The translations under genes were made by a program, and so were the position numbers. 64,000 nt of DNA from Agromyces sp. NDB4Y10 (GTDB taxonomy: Bacteria > Actinomycetota > Actinomycetes > Actinomycetales > Microbacteriaceae), in contig NZ_LQGY01000002.1 of the NCBI RefSeq assembly GCF_001620055.1, forward strand, positions 19,265 through 83,264, written 5' to 3'. This document shows, one piece after another, positions 17,712 to 27,499 of the stretch; positions within the stretch are counted from its first letter, which is position 1, and each line of letters starts with the position of its first letter. The notes beneath the pieces are model-generated. The model was not told the origin of the DNA. It ran no database searches and saw only the letters and a program-made list of their open reading frames with translations.

Positions 17712-18596
17712 TCAGGGATCGCCCGGAGCCGGCGCCGCAGCCGCCGCAGACGATGACGCCGGCCGCGGCAGGCGCGCGATGAGGCCCATCGCGTCGTACG
17801 GCGCACGCACCTTGATGTCGTTGTCGAAGTACAGGTAGGCGTCGCGCCCGGCCTCGAGGTGCGCGCGGGTCCACTCCGCCCAGCGGTCGAGCGACGGATC
17901 GTCGTAGCCGGAGGCGTACAGCTCCTCCTCGCCGTGGAGGCGCGCGTACGCGAAGTCCGCGGTGGTGCGGTCGAGCCGCGGGTACTTGCCGGCCGTGTCG
18001 GCGGTCACCGACGCCACGCCGTGACGTGTGAGCAGGGCCGACCACTCGTCGGCGGCCTCCTCGAACGACGGATGCCGCACCTCGACGGCGTACCGGATGG
18101 GGGTCTCGCCCGTGGCTCCGGCCGCGGCCGCCGGAAACGAGGCCCGACCCGACATGCGGTCGTCGTGGCGGGCGGCGAGCGCCGCGGCATCCGCTCGGGT
18201 TCGCGGCAGTCGGGCGAGGAACGCGTCGAGCAGGCCCTCGTCGTAGCGGAGCGTCGGCGGCAGCTGCCAGAGCACGGGACCGAGCTTGGCCCCGAGATCG
18301 AGCACGCCCGACGCGAAGAAGTTCGCCAGCGGCGCGTCGACGTCGCCGAGGCGCTTGACGTGCGTGATGAAGCGCGGACCCTTCACGGCGAAGACGAAGC
18401 CGTCGGGCGTGCCGTCGCGCCAGCGCAACCAGCTCGCCGGTCGCTGCAGGGAGTAGAAGGAGCCGTTGAGCTCGATCGAGGTCATGCGCTCGGCCGCGTA
18501 GGCGAGTTCGTCGGCCTGCCGGAGGCCCTTGGGGTAGAACACGCCACGCCACGGCCGGTACCGCCAGCCGGAGATGCCGATGCGCGCCTCGACCAT
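17712..18596 (-). CDS. DUF72 domain-containing protein
   Basis: 294 residues from the ATG at 18596 (an in-frame GTG at 18602 is the alternative). DUF72 features: RIGISGWRYRPWRGVFYPKGL at the start, YAAERMTSIELNGSFYSLQ, FVFAVKGPRFITHVKRL, LGPVLWQLPPTLRYDEGLLDAFLA, and a C-terminal YLYFDNDIKVRAPYDAMGLI. The fold is a TIM barrel; function is not established, though relatives are suspected nucleases or endonuclease IV-like proteins. The upstream VIT gene stops 10 bp before this start, so the two are probably one transcript. The C-terminus is a Ser/Ala/Pro-rich extension. Confidence 0.88.
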   Translation of the reverse strand: MVEARIGISGWRYRPWRGVFYPKGLRQADELAYAAERMTSIELNGSFYSLQRPASWLRWRDGTPDGFVFAVKGPRFITHVKRLGDVDAPLANFFASGVLDLGAKLGPVLWQLPPTLRYDEGLLDAFLARLPRTRADAAALAARHDDRMSGRASFPAAAAGATGETPIRYAVEVRHPSFEEAADEWSALLTRHGVASVTADTAGKYPRLDRTTADFAYARLHGEEELYASGYDDPSLDRWAEWTRAHLEAGRDAYLYFDNDIKVRAPYDAMGLIARLPRPASSSAAAAAPAPGDP

Positions 18597-18606
18597 GTCC
18601 ACGCGC

Positions 18607-19332
18607 CTAGGCGACCGCGCCGCCGAGCAGCGCGCCGATCGCCCACGTCACCGCGAGCGCCAGGGCGCCCCCGACGACCACGCGCGCGACGGCGCGGCCG
18701 CGCGGCGCGCCGCCGATCCACGCGGACAGCCAGCCCGTGATGGCGAGCGCCGTGAGCACGGCCGCGAACGTGGTGACGACCCGCCACTCGGGCGGCGGGA
18801 GGAGGATGGCGACCATCGGCAGGATCGCGCCGGCGAGGAACGAGGCGGCCGACGCCCACGCGGCGTGCCACGGGTTCACCACGTCGGCCTCGGCGATGTG
18901 CAGCTCCGCCTCGAGGTGGGCGCCGAGCGCGTCGTGCGCGGTGAGCTCCTCGGCGACGCGCGCCGCCGTCGCCTCCGACAGGCCCTTGCCACGGTAGATC
19001 TCGGCCAGCTCGGCCAGCTCCTGGTCGGGCATCGTGGCGAGTTCCGCGCGCTCCTTGGCGATGAGCGCGCGCTCGGTGTCGCGCTGGCTCGACACCGACA
19101 CGTACTCGCCGAGGCCCATCGAGATCGCGCCCGCGGCGACGGATGCCACGCCCGCGACGAGGATCGCGCCGAGGTCGGTGGTGGCCGCGGCGACGCCGAC
19201 CACGAGTGCGGCGACCGAGACGATGCCGTCGTTCGCCCCGAGCACGGCGGCGCGGAGCCAGTTCAGCTTCTCGTGCACCTTGCCGTCGTGCGGATCGGTG
19301 CGGTGCAGGGGTTCGGCAGCGGCATCCGTCAT
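18607..19332 (-). CDS. VIT1/CCC1 family (Fe2+/Mn2+) transporter-like membrane protein
   Basis: 241 residues from the ATG at 19332; the longer in-frame start at 19368 adds no conserved sequence. The hallmark [22 protein letters not shown] forms the first helix, followed by [22 protein letters not shown], a cytosolic helical segment with Glu-rich metal-binding potential (about 90-150), and three C-terminal helices. Family members move ferrous iron or manganese out of the cytosol. The DUF72 gene follows within 10 bp. Confidence 0.88.
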   Translation of the reverse strand: MTDAAAEPLHRTDPHDGKVHEKLNWLRAAVLGANDGIVSVAALVVGVAAATTDLGAILVAGVASVAAGAISMGLGEYVSVSSQRDTERALIAKERAELATMPDQELAELAEIYRGKGLSEATAARVAEELTAHDALGAHLEAELHIAEADVVNPWHAAWASAASFLAGAILPMVAILLPPPEWRVVTTFAAVLTALAITGWLSAWIGGAPRGRAVARVVVGGALALAVTWAIGALLGGAVA

Positions 19333-19442
19333 GGGGGCAGTCTCGCAGCGCCGAGGGGCGGATGCCACCGGCCGGAGGTCCCGTGACGCGGGGCGCCCGA
19401 CGTGCGAGGATCGGCCGGTTCGGGCGCGCCGCGGGGGAGGGG

Positions 19443-19448
19443 TACCAT
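19443..19448 (+). promoter_or_regulatory. Possible -10 box for sucCD
   Basis: TACCAT, with TTCGGG 18 bp upstream (19419-19424) as a weak -35. Transcription would then start around 19455, just before the doubled palindrome. Tentative. Confidence 0.35.
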
Positions 19449-19462
19449 GGTCGCGGCCCGTT

Positions 19463-19496
19463 TATCTCGACATCGAGGTATCTCGATGTCGAGAGG
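19463..19496. promoter_or_regulatory. Double palindromic operator upstream of sucCD
   Basis: Two 18-bp palindromes sharing 2 bp: TATCTCGACATCGAGGTA (19463-19480) and TATCTCGATGTCGAGAGG (19479-19496). Together they also form a 13-bp perfect inverted repeat, TCTCGACATCGAG/CTCGATGTCGAGA, around GTAT. A third copy, TGTCTCGATGTCGAGATA, lies upstream of icd (43357-43374). Occurring only before two TCA-cycle genes points to a dedicated regulator, which is not encoded nearby. Confidence 0.75.
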
Positions 19497-19558
19497 TCAC
19501 CCGGGCCCCCTCACCCACCATCCCTACGCGCGAACCGCGGAACGATTGGAAGCAGAGC

Positions 19559-20725
19559 GTGGATCTTTACGAGTACCAGGCCAGAGACCTCTTCGAGAAG
19601 TACGGAGTGCCGGTGCTCCCGGGCATCGTCGCCGACACGCCCGAAGAGGTGCGCGCGGCGGCCGAGAAGCTGGGCGGCGTCGTGGTCGTCAAGGCGCAGG
19701 TGAAGACCGGCGGCCGCGGCAAGGCCGGCGGCGTGAAGGTCGCGAAGAACGCCGACGAGGCGGAGGAGGCCGCGAAGGCGATCCTCGGGCTCGACATCAA
19801 GGGCCACGTCGTCAAGCGCGTCATGGTCGCCGCGGGCGCGAAGATCGCCCAGGAGTTCTACTTCTCGGTGCTGCTCGACCGCGCCAACCGCTCGTACCTC
19901 TCGCTGACCAGCGTCGAGGGCGGCATGGAGATCGAGCAGCTCGCCGTCGAGAAGCCCGAGGCGCTCGCGCGCGTCGACGTCGACCCGATCGCGGGCATCA
20001 CCCCCGAGAAGGCGCGCGAGATCGCGACCGCCGCGAACTTCCCCGCCGAGCTCGTCGACCAGGTCGCCGACGTCTTCGTCAAGCTCTACGAGGTGTACGA
20101 GAAGGAGGACGCGACCCTCGTCGAGGTGAACCCGCTCATCCTCGACGAGGACGGCAAGGTCATCGCGCTCGACGGCAAGGTCACGCTCGACGAGAACGCC
20201 GAGTTCCGTCACGCCGGCCACGCGCTCCTGGAGGACAAGGCCGCGACCGACCCGCTCGAGGCGAAGGCCAAGGAGCTCGACCTCAACTACGTCAAGCTCG
20301 ACGGCGAGGTCGGCATCATCGGCAACGGCGCGGGCCTCGTCATGTCGACGCTCGACGTCGTCGCCTACGCCGGCGAGAACCACGGCGGCGTGAAGCCCGC
20401 CAACTTCCTCGACATCGGCGGCGGCGCGTCTGCCGAGGTCATGGCCAACGGCCTGTCGATCATCCTCGGCGACCCGCAGGTGAAGGCCGTGTTCGTCAAC
20501 GTCTTCGGCGGCATCACCGCCTGCGACCAGGTCGCCAAGGGCATCGTCGGCGCGCTCGCCGAGCTCGGCTCGACCGCGAACAAGCCGCTCGTCGTGCGAC
20601 TCGACGGCAACAACGTCGCCGAGGGCCGCCGCATCCTCGAGGAGGCGGCGCACCCGCTCGTCACCCTCGCCGAGAACATGGACCAGGGCGCCGACAAGGC
20701 CGCCGAGCTGGCGAACGCCGCGTAG
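19559..20725 (+). CDS. sucC: Succinyl-CoA synthetase (ADP-forming), beta subunit
   Basis: 388 residues, exactly the family length. With SucD it interconverts succinyl-CoA and succinate with formation of ATP or GTP. The GTG start at 19559 gives [22 protein letters not shown], the expected N-terminus; a GGAAGC ribosome site precedes it. The ATP-grasp domain shows [18 protein letters not shown] and [20 protein letters not shown]. The C-terminal CoA-ligase domain has [23 protein letters not shown] and [16 protein letters not shown]. sucD starts 16 bp downstream. Two copies of a TCA-linked palindrome lie in the upstream region. Confidence 0.97.
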   Translation: MDLYEYQARDLFEKYGVPVLPGIVADTPEEVRAAAEKLGGVVVVKAQVKTGGRGKAGGVKVAKNADEAEEAAKAILGLDIKGHVVKRVMVAAGAKIAQEFYFSVLLDRANRSYLSLTSVEGGMEIEQLAVEKPEALARVDVDPIAGITPEKAREIATAANFPAELVDQVADVFVKLYEVYEKEDATLVEVNPLILDEDGKVIALDGKVTLDENAEFRHAGHALLEDKAATDPLEAKAKELDLNYVKLDGEVGIIGNGAGLVMSTLDVVAYAGENHGGVKPANFLDIGGGASAEVMANGLSIILGDPQVKAVFVNVFGGITACDQVAKGIVGALAELGSTANKPLVVRLDGNNVAEGRRILEEAAHPLVTLAENMDQGADKAAELANAA

Positions 20726-20741
20726 TAAGGATTCGAGAGCA

Positions 20742-21650
20742 ATGACCATCTTTCTGAACAAGGACTCCAAGGTCATCGTCCAGGGCATCACCGGCGGCGA
20801 GGGCTCGAAGCACACCGCGCGCATGCTCGCCGCGGGCACCCAGGTCGTCGGCGGCGTCAACGCCCGCAAGGCCGGCACGACGGTGCTGCACAAGGACGCC
20901 GACGGCAACCCCGTCGAGCTGCCCGTCTTCGCGACCGTGCAGGAGGCGATCGAGCAGACCGGCGCCGACGTGTCGATCGCGTTCGTGCCGCCCGCCTACA
21001 CGAAGGACGCCGTCGTCGAGGCCATCGACGCCGAGATCCCGCTCCTCGTCATCATCACCGAGGGCGTCCCGGTGCAGGACTCGGCCGAGTTCTGGGCCTA
21101 CGCCAAGCAGAAGGGCGAGAAGACCCGCATCATCGGGCCGAACTGCCCGGGCATCATCAGCCCCGGTGAGTCGCTCGTCGGCATCACCCCGGCGAACATC
21201 ACGGGCAAGGGCCCGATCGGCCTCGTCTCGAAGTCGGGCACGCTGACCTACCAGATGATGTACGAGCTGCGCGACCTCGGCTTCTCGACCGCGATCGGCA
21301 TCGGCGGCGACCCCATCATCGGCACCACGCACATCGACGCGCTCGCCGCGTTCGAGGCCGACCCCGAGACCAAGGCGATCGTCATGATCGGCGAGATCGG
21401 CGGCGATGCCGAGGAGCGGGCTGCCGACTTCATCAAGGCCAACGTCACGAAGCCGGTCGTCGGCTACGTCGCGGGCTTCACCGCGCCCGAGGGCAAGACC
21501 ATGGGCCACGCGGGCGCGATCGTGTCCGGCTCGGCCGGCACGGCGCAGGCGAAGAAGGAGGCCCTCGAGGCTGCCGGCGTGAAGGTCGGCAAGACGCCGT
21601 CCGAGACCGCGCGCCTGCTGCGCGAGGTGTACGAGGCGCTGAACGCGTAG
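20742..21650 (+). CDS. sucD: Succinyl-CoA synthetase, alpha subunit
   Basis: 302 residues, full length. The CoA-binding N-terminus reads [21 protein letters not shown], followed by [10 protein letters not shown]. The phosphorylated active-site His is in [21 protein letters not shown] (His about 251). [14 protein letters not shown] and [16 protein letters not shown] are further signatures. It forms an operon with sucC (16 bp apart, AAGGA ribosome site). Strong hairpins follow at 21666-21733. Confidence 0.97.
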   Translation: MTIFLNKDSKVIVQGITGGEGSKHTARMLAAGTQVVGGVNARKAGTTVLHKDADGNPVELPVFATVQEAIEQTGADVSIAFVPPAYTKDAVVEAIDAEIPLLVIITEGVPVQDSAEFWAYAKQKGEKTRIIGPNCPGIISPGESLVGITPANITGKGPIGLVSKSGTLTYQMMYELRDLGFSTAIGIGGDPIIGTTHIDALAAFEADPETKAIVMIGEIGGDAEERAADFIKANVTKPVVGYVAGFTAPEGKTMGHAGAIVSGSAGTAQAKKEALEAAGVKVGKTPSETARLLREVYEALNA

Positions 21651-21665
21651 CGAGCGGATGCCGCG

Positions 21666-21685
21666 GCCGGGCGGGATCGCCCGGC
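21666..21685 (+). terminator. Terminator after sucD
   Basis: Perfect 8-bp arms GCCGGGCG/CGCCCGGC around GGAT, 15 bp after the sucD stop. Confidence 0.7.
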
Positions 21686-21700
21686 TCGCGCACCCCACCT

Positions 21701-21733
21701 GACGGCCCCGTCGGCGATGCCGGCGGGGCCGTC
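21701..21733 (+). terminator. Second hairpin after sucD
   Basis: Perfect 10-bp arms GACGGCCCCG/CGGGGCCGTC around a 13-nt loop. It is a backup terminator for sucCD, or part of the leader of the next gene, whose ATG is 19 bp further on. Confidence 0.6.
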
Positions 21734-21752
21734 GGCGTGGCAGCATGGTGCC

Positions 21753-22259
21753 ATGACCGAGCCCCGCGGCGCCGTGCACCTCCTGCGGGCGAGCTTCGTC
21801 ACCGAGGAGTCGGTGTACGGCGTCCTCCTCGTGTCGGGCATGATCGTCGTCGCGGGGGGCCATCGCGACAGCTCGTGGACGACGTTCGTCACCGTCGTCG
21901 TCACCGTGCTGGTCTTCTGGGCGGCGCACGTGTACGCCGGGACGGTCGCGCACCACGGCATGGACGACCACCGCATGGTCGGGCTGCGCGAGGCGTTCCG
22001 CATCTCGTTCCGACGCTCGCTGGGGCTGCTCGTCTCGGCGCTGATCCCGTCGGTGATCCTGCTGCTGGGGGCGACGCGGGCCGTTCCTGATGCGGTCGCG
22101 CTGTGGGCGGCGCTGTGGGCGGGCGTGGTCGTGCTCGCGGTGCTCGGCTTCGTCGCGTTCCGCCGCCGCGGCGCCAGTCCGCTCATGCAGGTGGCCGGGT
22201 CGCTCGCCACGGCCGGGTTCGGGCTGGCGATGATGCTGCTGAAGGCGTTCGTGCACTGA
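21753..22259 (+). CDS. Small integral membrane protein, unknown function
   Basis: 168 residues, about five membrane helices (roughly 22-40, 45-65, 88-107, 112-132, 142-160). VYAGTVAHHGMDDHRMVGLREAFRISFRRS between helices 2 and 3 is a charged, His-rich loop that looks conserved, but I do not recognise the family. The ATG at 21753 was chosen over an upstream ATG (21717) that lies in the sucD terminator region. It sits alone between sucCD and the next membrane-protein gene. Confidence 0.6.
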   Translation: MTEPRGAVHLLRASFVTEESVYGVLLVSGMIVVAGGHRDSSWTTFVTVVVTVLVFWAAHVYAGTVAHHGMDDHRMVGLREAFRISFRRSLGLLVSALIPSVILLLGATRAVPDAVALWAALWAGVVVLAVLGFVAFRRRGASPLMQVAGSLATAGFGLAMMLLKAFVH

Positions 22260-22356
22260 GCGCCGGCGCGGCATCCGAATCACGGGACCATCGTCCCCTC
22301 GCGCACGGGACCGGCCGGTAGCGTCGGCGCCAGGGGACGCATGACGGGAGCACGCG

Positions 22357-23814
22357 ATGAGCGACGCGACGGCCGCTGACGACGACCTGAGGGCGCAGAT
22401 CGCCCGCCTCGAGGCTGAGAACGCACGGCTGAGGGCGGCGGCGCCGACGGATGCCGCGCCGCCGGGCGGCGCACCGCCGGTCCGTCCCAGGCGTCGACGG
22501 GGGCGCACCGTCGCCGCGGTCGCACTCGTCCTCCTCGGGCTGCTGCTGGCGCCCGTCGCGGTGGTCAGCGCGTGGGCGAGGCTGCAACTGGTCGACACCG
22601 ACCGCTTCGTCGCCACGTTCGCGCCGCTCGGCGAGGACCCCGCCGTGCAGGCCTTCATCGGCGATCAGGTGGTCGACGCGATCGAGGAGCAGGTCGACAT
22701 CCCGCAGCTCACCGCCGACGTGTTCGACGGCATCCGGTCGCTCGACCTGCCGCCGCGCGCCGAGGAGGCGCTCGGCCTGCTCGAGGGTCCGGCCGCCCAG
22801 GGCCTCAGCTCGCTGCTCCGGCAGACCGTCGACCGGGTGGTGACCTCCGAGGCGTTCGAGGACGTCTGGACGGCCGCCCTGCGCGGCAGCCACCGGCAGT
22901 TCATCGCGGCGCTGCAGGGCGATCCGGATGCCGCGCTCGCGATCGGCGACGACGGCAGCCTGTCGGTGCAGCTCGGTCCCATCATCGAGGAGGTGAAGTC
23001 GCGGCTGGCGGACCGCGGCGTCGACTTCGCCTCGGCGATCCCCGTCATCGAGCGGAGCGTCGTGGTGGCGAAGGTGGACTCGCTCGTGCTCGTCCAGACC
23101 GTGTACGCGCTGGCCGTCGCGGTCGGCACGTGGCTGCCGGTGCTGGCGCTGGTGCTCCTCGCCGCGGGCGTCCTCGTCGCCAAGCGGCGCAGCGCCGCCC
23201 TCGTCTGGACCGCGGCGGGCCTGGCCGTCGCGATGCTGCTCACCCTCGCGGGCTTCGGCACGGGACGGCTGTTCTTCGTCGCGACCGTGAGTCCGTCGAT
23301 CATGCCCGCCGGTGCCGCCGAGGCGATCTACGGCGGGCTCACGGAGCTCATGGTCTCGACGCTCGTCGCGCTCGCCGTGCTGGCCATCGCGATCGCGCTC
23401 ATCGCGTGGTTGTCGGGCCCGTGGCGCCCGGCCCGGACGGCGCGCGGCATGGCCGACGACGCGTTCGGCGCCGTGCGGCGGGCCGGCGAACGGCGCGGGG
23501 TCACGACGGGACGGTTCGGGGTCGCGCTGCACCGGTATCGCGTGGGGGCCTACGTCGTGATCGCGGTGGTGGCCTCGCTCGTCCTGCTGTTCAACCGCCC
23601 GATCCAGGTGTCGACCGTGGTGTGGACGGTCGTGCTCGCCCTGCTGGCCGTCGCGCTCGTCGAGCTGCTGCGCCGACCGCCGGCGGGGGAGGCGGACGAC
23701 GCCGTCGCCGAGGCCGCGAGCACCGGCGATCCGGACGGCGAGGCGATCGCCGAGACCGACGCCGACGCCCGGGTGGCCCTGGGTCGCATCGATTCCGCAC
23801 GTCCTGCGGGCTGA
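22357..23814 (+). CDS. Membrane protein with large extracytoplasmic domain, unknown function
   Basis: 485 residues. The N-terminus has a short coiled coil (LRAQIARLEAENARLRAA, about 10-28), a Pro/Arg-rich linker and a first membrane helix (about 50-72). A roughly 170-residue outside domain follows (VDTDRFVATFAPLGEDPAVQAFIGDQV and on to about 240). Four to five more helices lie between about 245 and 440, then an acidic Asp/Ala-rich C-terminal tail. The pattern RFVATFAPLGEDPAVQ occurs in uncharacterised actinobacterial membrane proteins. A GGGAGC ribosome site precedes the ATG. Confidence 0.7.
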   Translation: MSDATAADDDLRAQIARLEAENARLRAAAPTDAAPPGGAPPVRPRRRRGRTVAAVALVLLGLLLAPVAVVSAWARLQLVDTDRFVATFAPLGEDPAVQAFIGDQVVDAIEEQVDIPQLTADVFDGIRSLDLPPRAEEALGLLEGPAAQGLSSLLRQTVDRVVTSEAFEDVWTAALRGSHRQFIAALQGDPDAALAIGDDGSLSVQLGPIIEEVKSRLADRGVDFASAIPVIERSVVVAKVDSLVLVQTVYALAVAVGTWLPVLALVLLAAGVLVAKRRSAALVWTAAGLAVAMLLTLAGFGTGRLFFVATVSPSIMPAGAAEAIYGGLTELMVSTLVALAVLAIAIALIAWLSGPWRPARTARGMADDAFGAVRRAGERRGVTTGRFGVALHRYRVGAYVVIAVVASLVLLFNRPIQVSTVVWTVVLALLAVALVELLRRPPAGEADDAVAEAASTGDPDGEAIAETDADARVALGRIDSARPAG

Positions 23815-23830
23815 TCCCGTCGCAGCGCAT

Positions 23831-23836
23831 TAAGGT
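23831..23836 (+). promoter_or_regulatory. -10 box TAAGGT for the DUF6350 gene
   Basis: TAAGGT ends 8 nt before the ATG at 23845, with no ribosome site, suggesting a leaderless mRNA. Confidence 0.45.
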
Positions 23837-23844
23837 CGAGTGCG

Positions 23845-25113
23845 ATGAGACGCACGACGATCGCCCTGCTGGCCGCCCTCGAGGCGTCGGTGTCGACGCT
23901 CATCGGGTACGGCGTTGCCCTCGTGCCGCTCATGCTCCTCTGGGCGATCGCGTTCGAGCTCGCCGCGCCCATCGACGTGTTCTTCCGCGTCGCCGGCGAC
24001 CTGTGGCTGCTCGGGCACGGCGTCGACGTCACGGTCCGGCTCGATGCGGTGACCGCCGCGACCGTCGGGCTGCCCGGCGCCGACGAGGCGTTCACCGTGA
24101 CGCTGCCGCTACTCGGGTTCGCGGTGCTCACGTTCGCCTTCGCGCTCCGCATCGGTCGGCGGGCGACGCAGGGCGGCAACCCCGTCGTGGGTGCCGCCGC
24201 GGCCGTCGTGACCGTCGGGATCCTCGGCGGGGTGATGGGTGCGCTCGCCGCCACCGAGGCCGCGGTGCCGTCCCCCTGGCAGTCGGCGGTGCTGCCGGCC
24301 CTCGTCATGGCGGCCGGGACGCTCGTCGGCATCGCCCGCGCGTTCGCCCGCCTCGGGTGGGCGACGGATGCCACGACCAGCGTCGTCCGCGGCTGGGTGG
24401 ACCGGTTGCCGCGGGTCGCGGTCGACGGCGTGCGCACCGCCGTCCGGGTCGGGGTCGGCGCGGCGTTCGGCGTCATCGCGGTCGCCGCGCTCCTGGTGGT
24501 CGTCCGGATCGTGCTCGACCACGCCACCATCGTCGGGCTCTACCAGACGCTCGGCGCGGGCGTCGACGGCGATGCGACGATCACCATGGTCCAGCTCGCC
24601 CTCGTGCCGAACCTCGTGATGTGGGCCGCGGCCTGGATCCTCGGCCCCGGCTTCGCGCTCGGCGCCGGCACCACCGTGTCGCCCGCCGTCACGCTCATCG
24701 GTCCGGTCCCCGGCCTGCCCCTGCTCGGGGCGCTGCCGCCCGAGGGCGCCCCGCTCGGGGTGCTGTGGCTCGCGCTGCCCGTGCTGCTCGGGTTCGCGGG
24801 CGCGATCGCCGTCGCAGCATCCGTCCCGGTGCACGAGGAGGCGCCCTGGTGGACGACCCTCGTCGTCGGGCTCGGTTCGGGCGTGGTCGCGGGGGCGCTG
24901 CTCGGGGTGTTCGCGGCGTGGTCCGGTGGGGCCGCCGGTCCGGGCCGGCTCGCCGAGGTCGGACCGGACGCGCTGCTCGTGGCCGCGTCGGCGGCGGCGA
25001 GCGTGGGCGTCGGGGCGCTCGCAGGGGTGTTCGCTGCGCGGGCACGCGCCCGGAACGCGATGGTCGACGCCCCGCGCGAGCCGTGGGTCGAGGACCCGTC
25101 GCCCGTCGGGTAG
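23845..25113 (+). CDS. DUF6350 family membrane protein (PerM-like)
   Basis: 422 residues with about ten membrane helices. The opening [20 protein letters not shown], the internal [37 protein letters not shown], and the position directly before purN match the actinobacterial DUF6350 group, which includes the mycobacterial divisome-associated protein PerM. Assignment rests on the [15 protein letters not shown] signature and on synteny with purN-purH; a cell-division role is inferred from relatives only. Confidence 0.78.
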   Translation: MRRTTIALLAALEASVSTLIGYGVALVPLMLLWAIAFELAAPIDVFFRVAGDLWLLGHGVDVTVRLDAVTAATVGLPGADEAFTVTLPLLGFAVLTFAFALRIGRRATQGGNPVVGAAAAVVTVGILGGVMGALAATEAAVPSPWQSAVLPALVMAAGTLVGIARAFARLGWATDATTSVVRGWVDRLPRVAVDGVRTAVRVGVGAAFGVIAVAALLVVVRIVLDHATIVGLYQTLGAGVDGDATITMVQLALVPNLVMWAAAWILGPGFALGAGTTVSPAVTLIGPVPGLPLLGALPPEGAPLGVLWLALPVLLGFAGAIAVAASVPVHEEAPWWTTLVVGLGSGVVAGALLGVFAAWSGGAAGPGRLAEVGPDALLVAASAAASVGVGALAGVFAARARARNAMVDAPREPWVEDPSPVG

Positions 25114-25168
25114 GTGCACGGGCGCCGGCGCGGCGGTCACGTGGCCGAGGGCGGCGTCCGCCGACCGG

Positions 25169-25174
25169 TACCCT
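25169..25174 (+). promoter_or_regulatory. -10 box TACCCT for purN (leaderless)
   Basis: TACCCT ends 6 nt before the GTG at 25181. It is also one arm of the small palindrome ACCCTCGTAGGGT. Confidence 0.5.
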
Positions 25175-25180
25175 CGTAGG

Positions 25181-25771
25181 GTGCTGAAGCTCGTCGTGCT
25201 GATCTCGGGCACGGGATCGAACCTCCGCGCGCTGCTCGAGGCGTCGGAGGACGCCGAGTTCCCCGCTCGCGTCGTCGCCATCGGCGCCGACCGCGACTGC
25301 GAGGGGCTGGGGCTGGGCGAGGAGTTCGGGATCCCGGCCTTCACCGTGCCGTTCACCGCCTACGACTCCCGTGACGAGTGGGGCGAGGCCCTCATCGAGC
25401 AGGTGCGGCGCTGGCAGCCCGATCTGGTCATCCTCTCCGGGCTCATGCGGCTCGTGCCGCCCGCCGTGGTCGACGCGTTCAGCCCGCACCTCATCAACAC
25501 GCATCCCGCCTACCTGCCCGAGTTCCCCGGGGCGCACGGCGTGCGCGACGCGCTCGCCGCGGGCGTGACCGAGACCGGTGCGAGCCTCATCGTGGTCGAC
25601 AACTCCGTCGACGGCGGGCCGATCATCGCGCAGGAGCGCGTGCCCGTGCTGCCGGGCGACACCGAGACCACCCTCCACGACCGCATCAAGCCCGTCGAGC
25701 GCCGCCTGCTGATCCAGACCGTGCTCGACATCGCCAACTCGCACCTCGACCTGAAGGAGCTCGCCCGATGA
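25181..25771 (+). CDS. purN: Phosphoribosylglycinamide formyltransferase
   Basis: 196 residues, full length. It transfers the formyl group of 10-formyl-THF to GAR in purine synthesis. [20 protein letters not shown] is the phosphate-binding N-terminus. The catalytic trio is visible: Asn and His in [19 protein letters not shown] and Asp in [14 protein letters not shown]. The GTG start fits the leaderless TACCCT promoter. Its stop overlaps the start of purH by 4 bp (ATGA), giving translational coupling of the two formyl-THF-using enzymes. Confidence 0.95.
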   Translation: MLKLVVLISGTGSNLRALLEASEDAEFPARVVAIGADRDCEGLGLGEEFGIPAFTVPFTAYDSRDEWGEALIEQVRRWQPDLVILSGLMRLVPPAVVDAFSPHLINTHPAYLPEFPGAHGVRDALAAGVTETGASLIVVDNSVDGGPIIAQERVPVLPGDTETTLHDRIKPVERRLLIQTVLDIANSHLDLKELAR

Positions 25772-27378
25772 GCGGAGCCAGCATCGACCCGAGCCTGTAC
25801 CGCGAACGCGACCTCGTCCCGGTGCGGCGTGCGCTCATCGCCGTGAGCGACAAGGCGGGCCTCGTCGACCTCGCCGCGGCGCTCGTCGAGGCGGGCGTCG
25901 AGATCGTCTCCACCGGCGGCACGTCGAAGGCCATCGCCGACGCGGGCCTGCCGGTCACGCAGGTGGCCGAGGTCACCGGCTACCCGGAGCACCTCGACGG
26001 GCGCGTCCGCACGCTGCACCCGGGCGTCCACTCGGGCCTGCTCGCCGACCTCCGACTCGAGAGCCACGAGCGCGAACTCGCCGAACTGGCCATCAAGCCG
26101 TTCGAGCTCGTCGTCGTGAACCTCTACCCGTTCGTCGAGACGGTCGCGTCGGGAGCCGAGCCCGACGCCGTGGTCGAGCAGATCGACATCGGCGGCCCGG
26201 CCATGGTGCGCGCGTCGGCGAAGAACCACGCCAACGTCGCCGTCGTGGTCTCGCCCGATCGCTACGACGAGGTCCTCTCGGCCGTCCGCGCCGGCGGCAC
26301 CACCCTCGCCCAGCGGCGCGACCTGGCGCGCGAGGCGTTCCGCCATACCGCGAGTTACGACATCGCCGTCGCGTCGTGGATGGGCAGCGTCGTCGCACCC
26401 GACCAGGCGGTCGACGAGTCGCCGTTCCCGGCCTGGGTGGGCGCGGCCTGGACCAAGGACGCCGACCTCCGGTACGGCGAGAACTCCCACCAGAAGGCGG
26501 CGCGCTACTCCGCGGTCGGCGGCCGGCCGGGCATCGCCCAGGCCGTGCAGCACCACGGCAAGGAGATGTCGTACAACAACTACGTCGACGCGGATGCCGC
26601 GGTGCGGGCCGCGTACGACTTCGAGGCGCCCGCCGTGGCGATCATCAAGCACGCCAACCCGTGCGGCATCGCCGTCGCGTCATCCGAGGCAGCCGACGCC
26701 ATCGCCGATGCGCATCGCCGCGCGCACGAGTGCGACCCGGTCTCGGCGTTCGGCGGCGTCATCGCCGCGAACCGCCCGGTGACGCGCGAGATGGCCGAGA
26801 CGGTGGCGGGGATCTTCACCGAGGTGCTCGTCGCGCCCGGCTTCGAGCCCGCGGCGCTCGACGTGCTCACGCAGAAGAAGAACCTCCGGCTGCTCGAGCT
26901 GCCCGCCGGCTTCGAACCGCCCGCGGTCGAGATCCGTCAGGTGTCGGGCGGCCTGCTGCTGCAGCAGGCCGACCGGGCCTTCGCGGATGCCGGCGACTGG
27001 ACCCTCGTCGCCGGCGAGCCCGCCGACGAGGCCACGCTCGCCGACCTCGCCTTCGCGTGGCGCGCGTGCCGCGCCGTGAAGTCCAACGCGATCCTGCTCG
27101 CCTCCGGCGGCGCCTCGGTGGGCGTCGGCATGGGGCAGGTCAACCGCGTCGACTCGTGCAAGCTCGCGGTCGAGCGGGCGGGGGAGCGCGCGGCCGGCTC
27201 CGTCGCGGCATCCGACGCCTTCTTCCCGTTCGCCGACGGGCTGCAGATCCTCCTCGACGCCGGCGTGAAGGCCGTCGTCCAGCCCGGCGGATCGGTGCGC
27301 GACGAGGAGGTCGTCGCCGCCGCGACGGCCGCCGGCGTGACCATGTACTTCACCGGCGAACGGCACTTCTTCCACTGA
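25768..27378 (+). CDS. purH: Bifunctional AICAR transformylase/IMP cyclohydrolase
   Basis: 536 residues. The last two steps of IMP synthesis: formylation of AICAR with 10-formyl-THF, then ring closure. The N-terminal cyclohydrolase domain (about 1-200) has [28 protein letters not shown] and [11 protein letters not shown]. The transformylase domain shows the catalytic KHANPCG and [10 protein letters not shown] boxes, [15 protein letters not shown] and the C-terminal [19 protein letters not shown], ending GERHFFH. The start overlaps the purN stop. Its substrate precursor ZMP/ZTP is the likely ligand of the riboswitch before glyA at about 58957. Confidence 0.97.
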   Translation: MSGASIDPSLYRERDLVPVRRALIAVSDKAGLVDLAAALVEAGVEIVSTGGTSKAIADAGLPVTQVAEVTGYPEHLDGRVRTLHPGVHSGLLADLRLESHERELAELAIKPFELVVVNLYPFVETVASGAEPDAVVEQIDIGGPAMVRASAKNHANVAVVVSPDRYDEVLSAVRAGGTTLAQRRDLAREAFRHTASYDIAVASWMGSVVAPDQAVDESPFPAWVGAAWTKDADLRYGENSHQKAARYSAVGGRPGIAQAVQHHGKEMSYNNYVDADAAVRAAYDFEAPAVAIIKHANPCGIAVASSEAADAIADAHRRAHECDPVSAFGGVIAANRPVTREMAETVAGIFTEVLVAPGFEPAALDVLTQKKNLRLLELPAGFEPPAVEIRQVSGGLLLQQADRAFADAGDWTLVAGEPADEATLADLAFAWRACRAVKSNAILLASGGASVGVGMGQVNRVDSCKLAVERAGERAAGSVAASDAFFPFADGLQILLDAGVKAVVQPGGSVRDEEVVAAATAAGVTMYFTGERHFFH

Positions 27379-27438
27379 CGTCCCGCCGCGTCAAGGGTGC
27401 CCGGAGCGGCATCCGCTCGGGAGTACCCTTGGGGTGAA

Positions 27439-27457
27439 GGGCGCCCACGAAGCGCCC
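27439..27457 (+). promoter_or_regulatory. Leader hairpin before the amino-acid dehydrogenase gene
   Basis: GGGCGC/GCGCCC around CCACGAA, just downstream of a possible -10 box TACCCT at 27424-27429. It lies in the presumed 5' UTR. Whether it regulates anything is unknown. Confidence 0.35.
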
Positions 27458-27499
27458 GCACCGCCGCGCCCACAAGGCGATGAACAAGGAGAACGATCG

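Noticed and set aside
14846..17782. A 978-codon plus-strand open frame opposite the membrane hydrolase gene
   Set aside because: It overlaps the helicase end and runs antisense through a gene with clear membrane helices; no recognisable domain.
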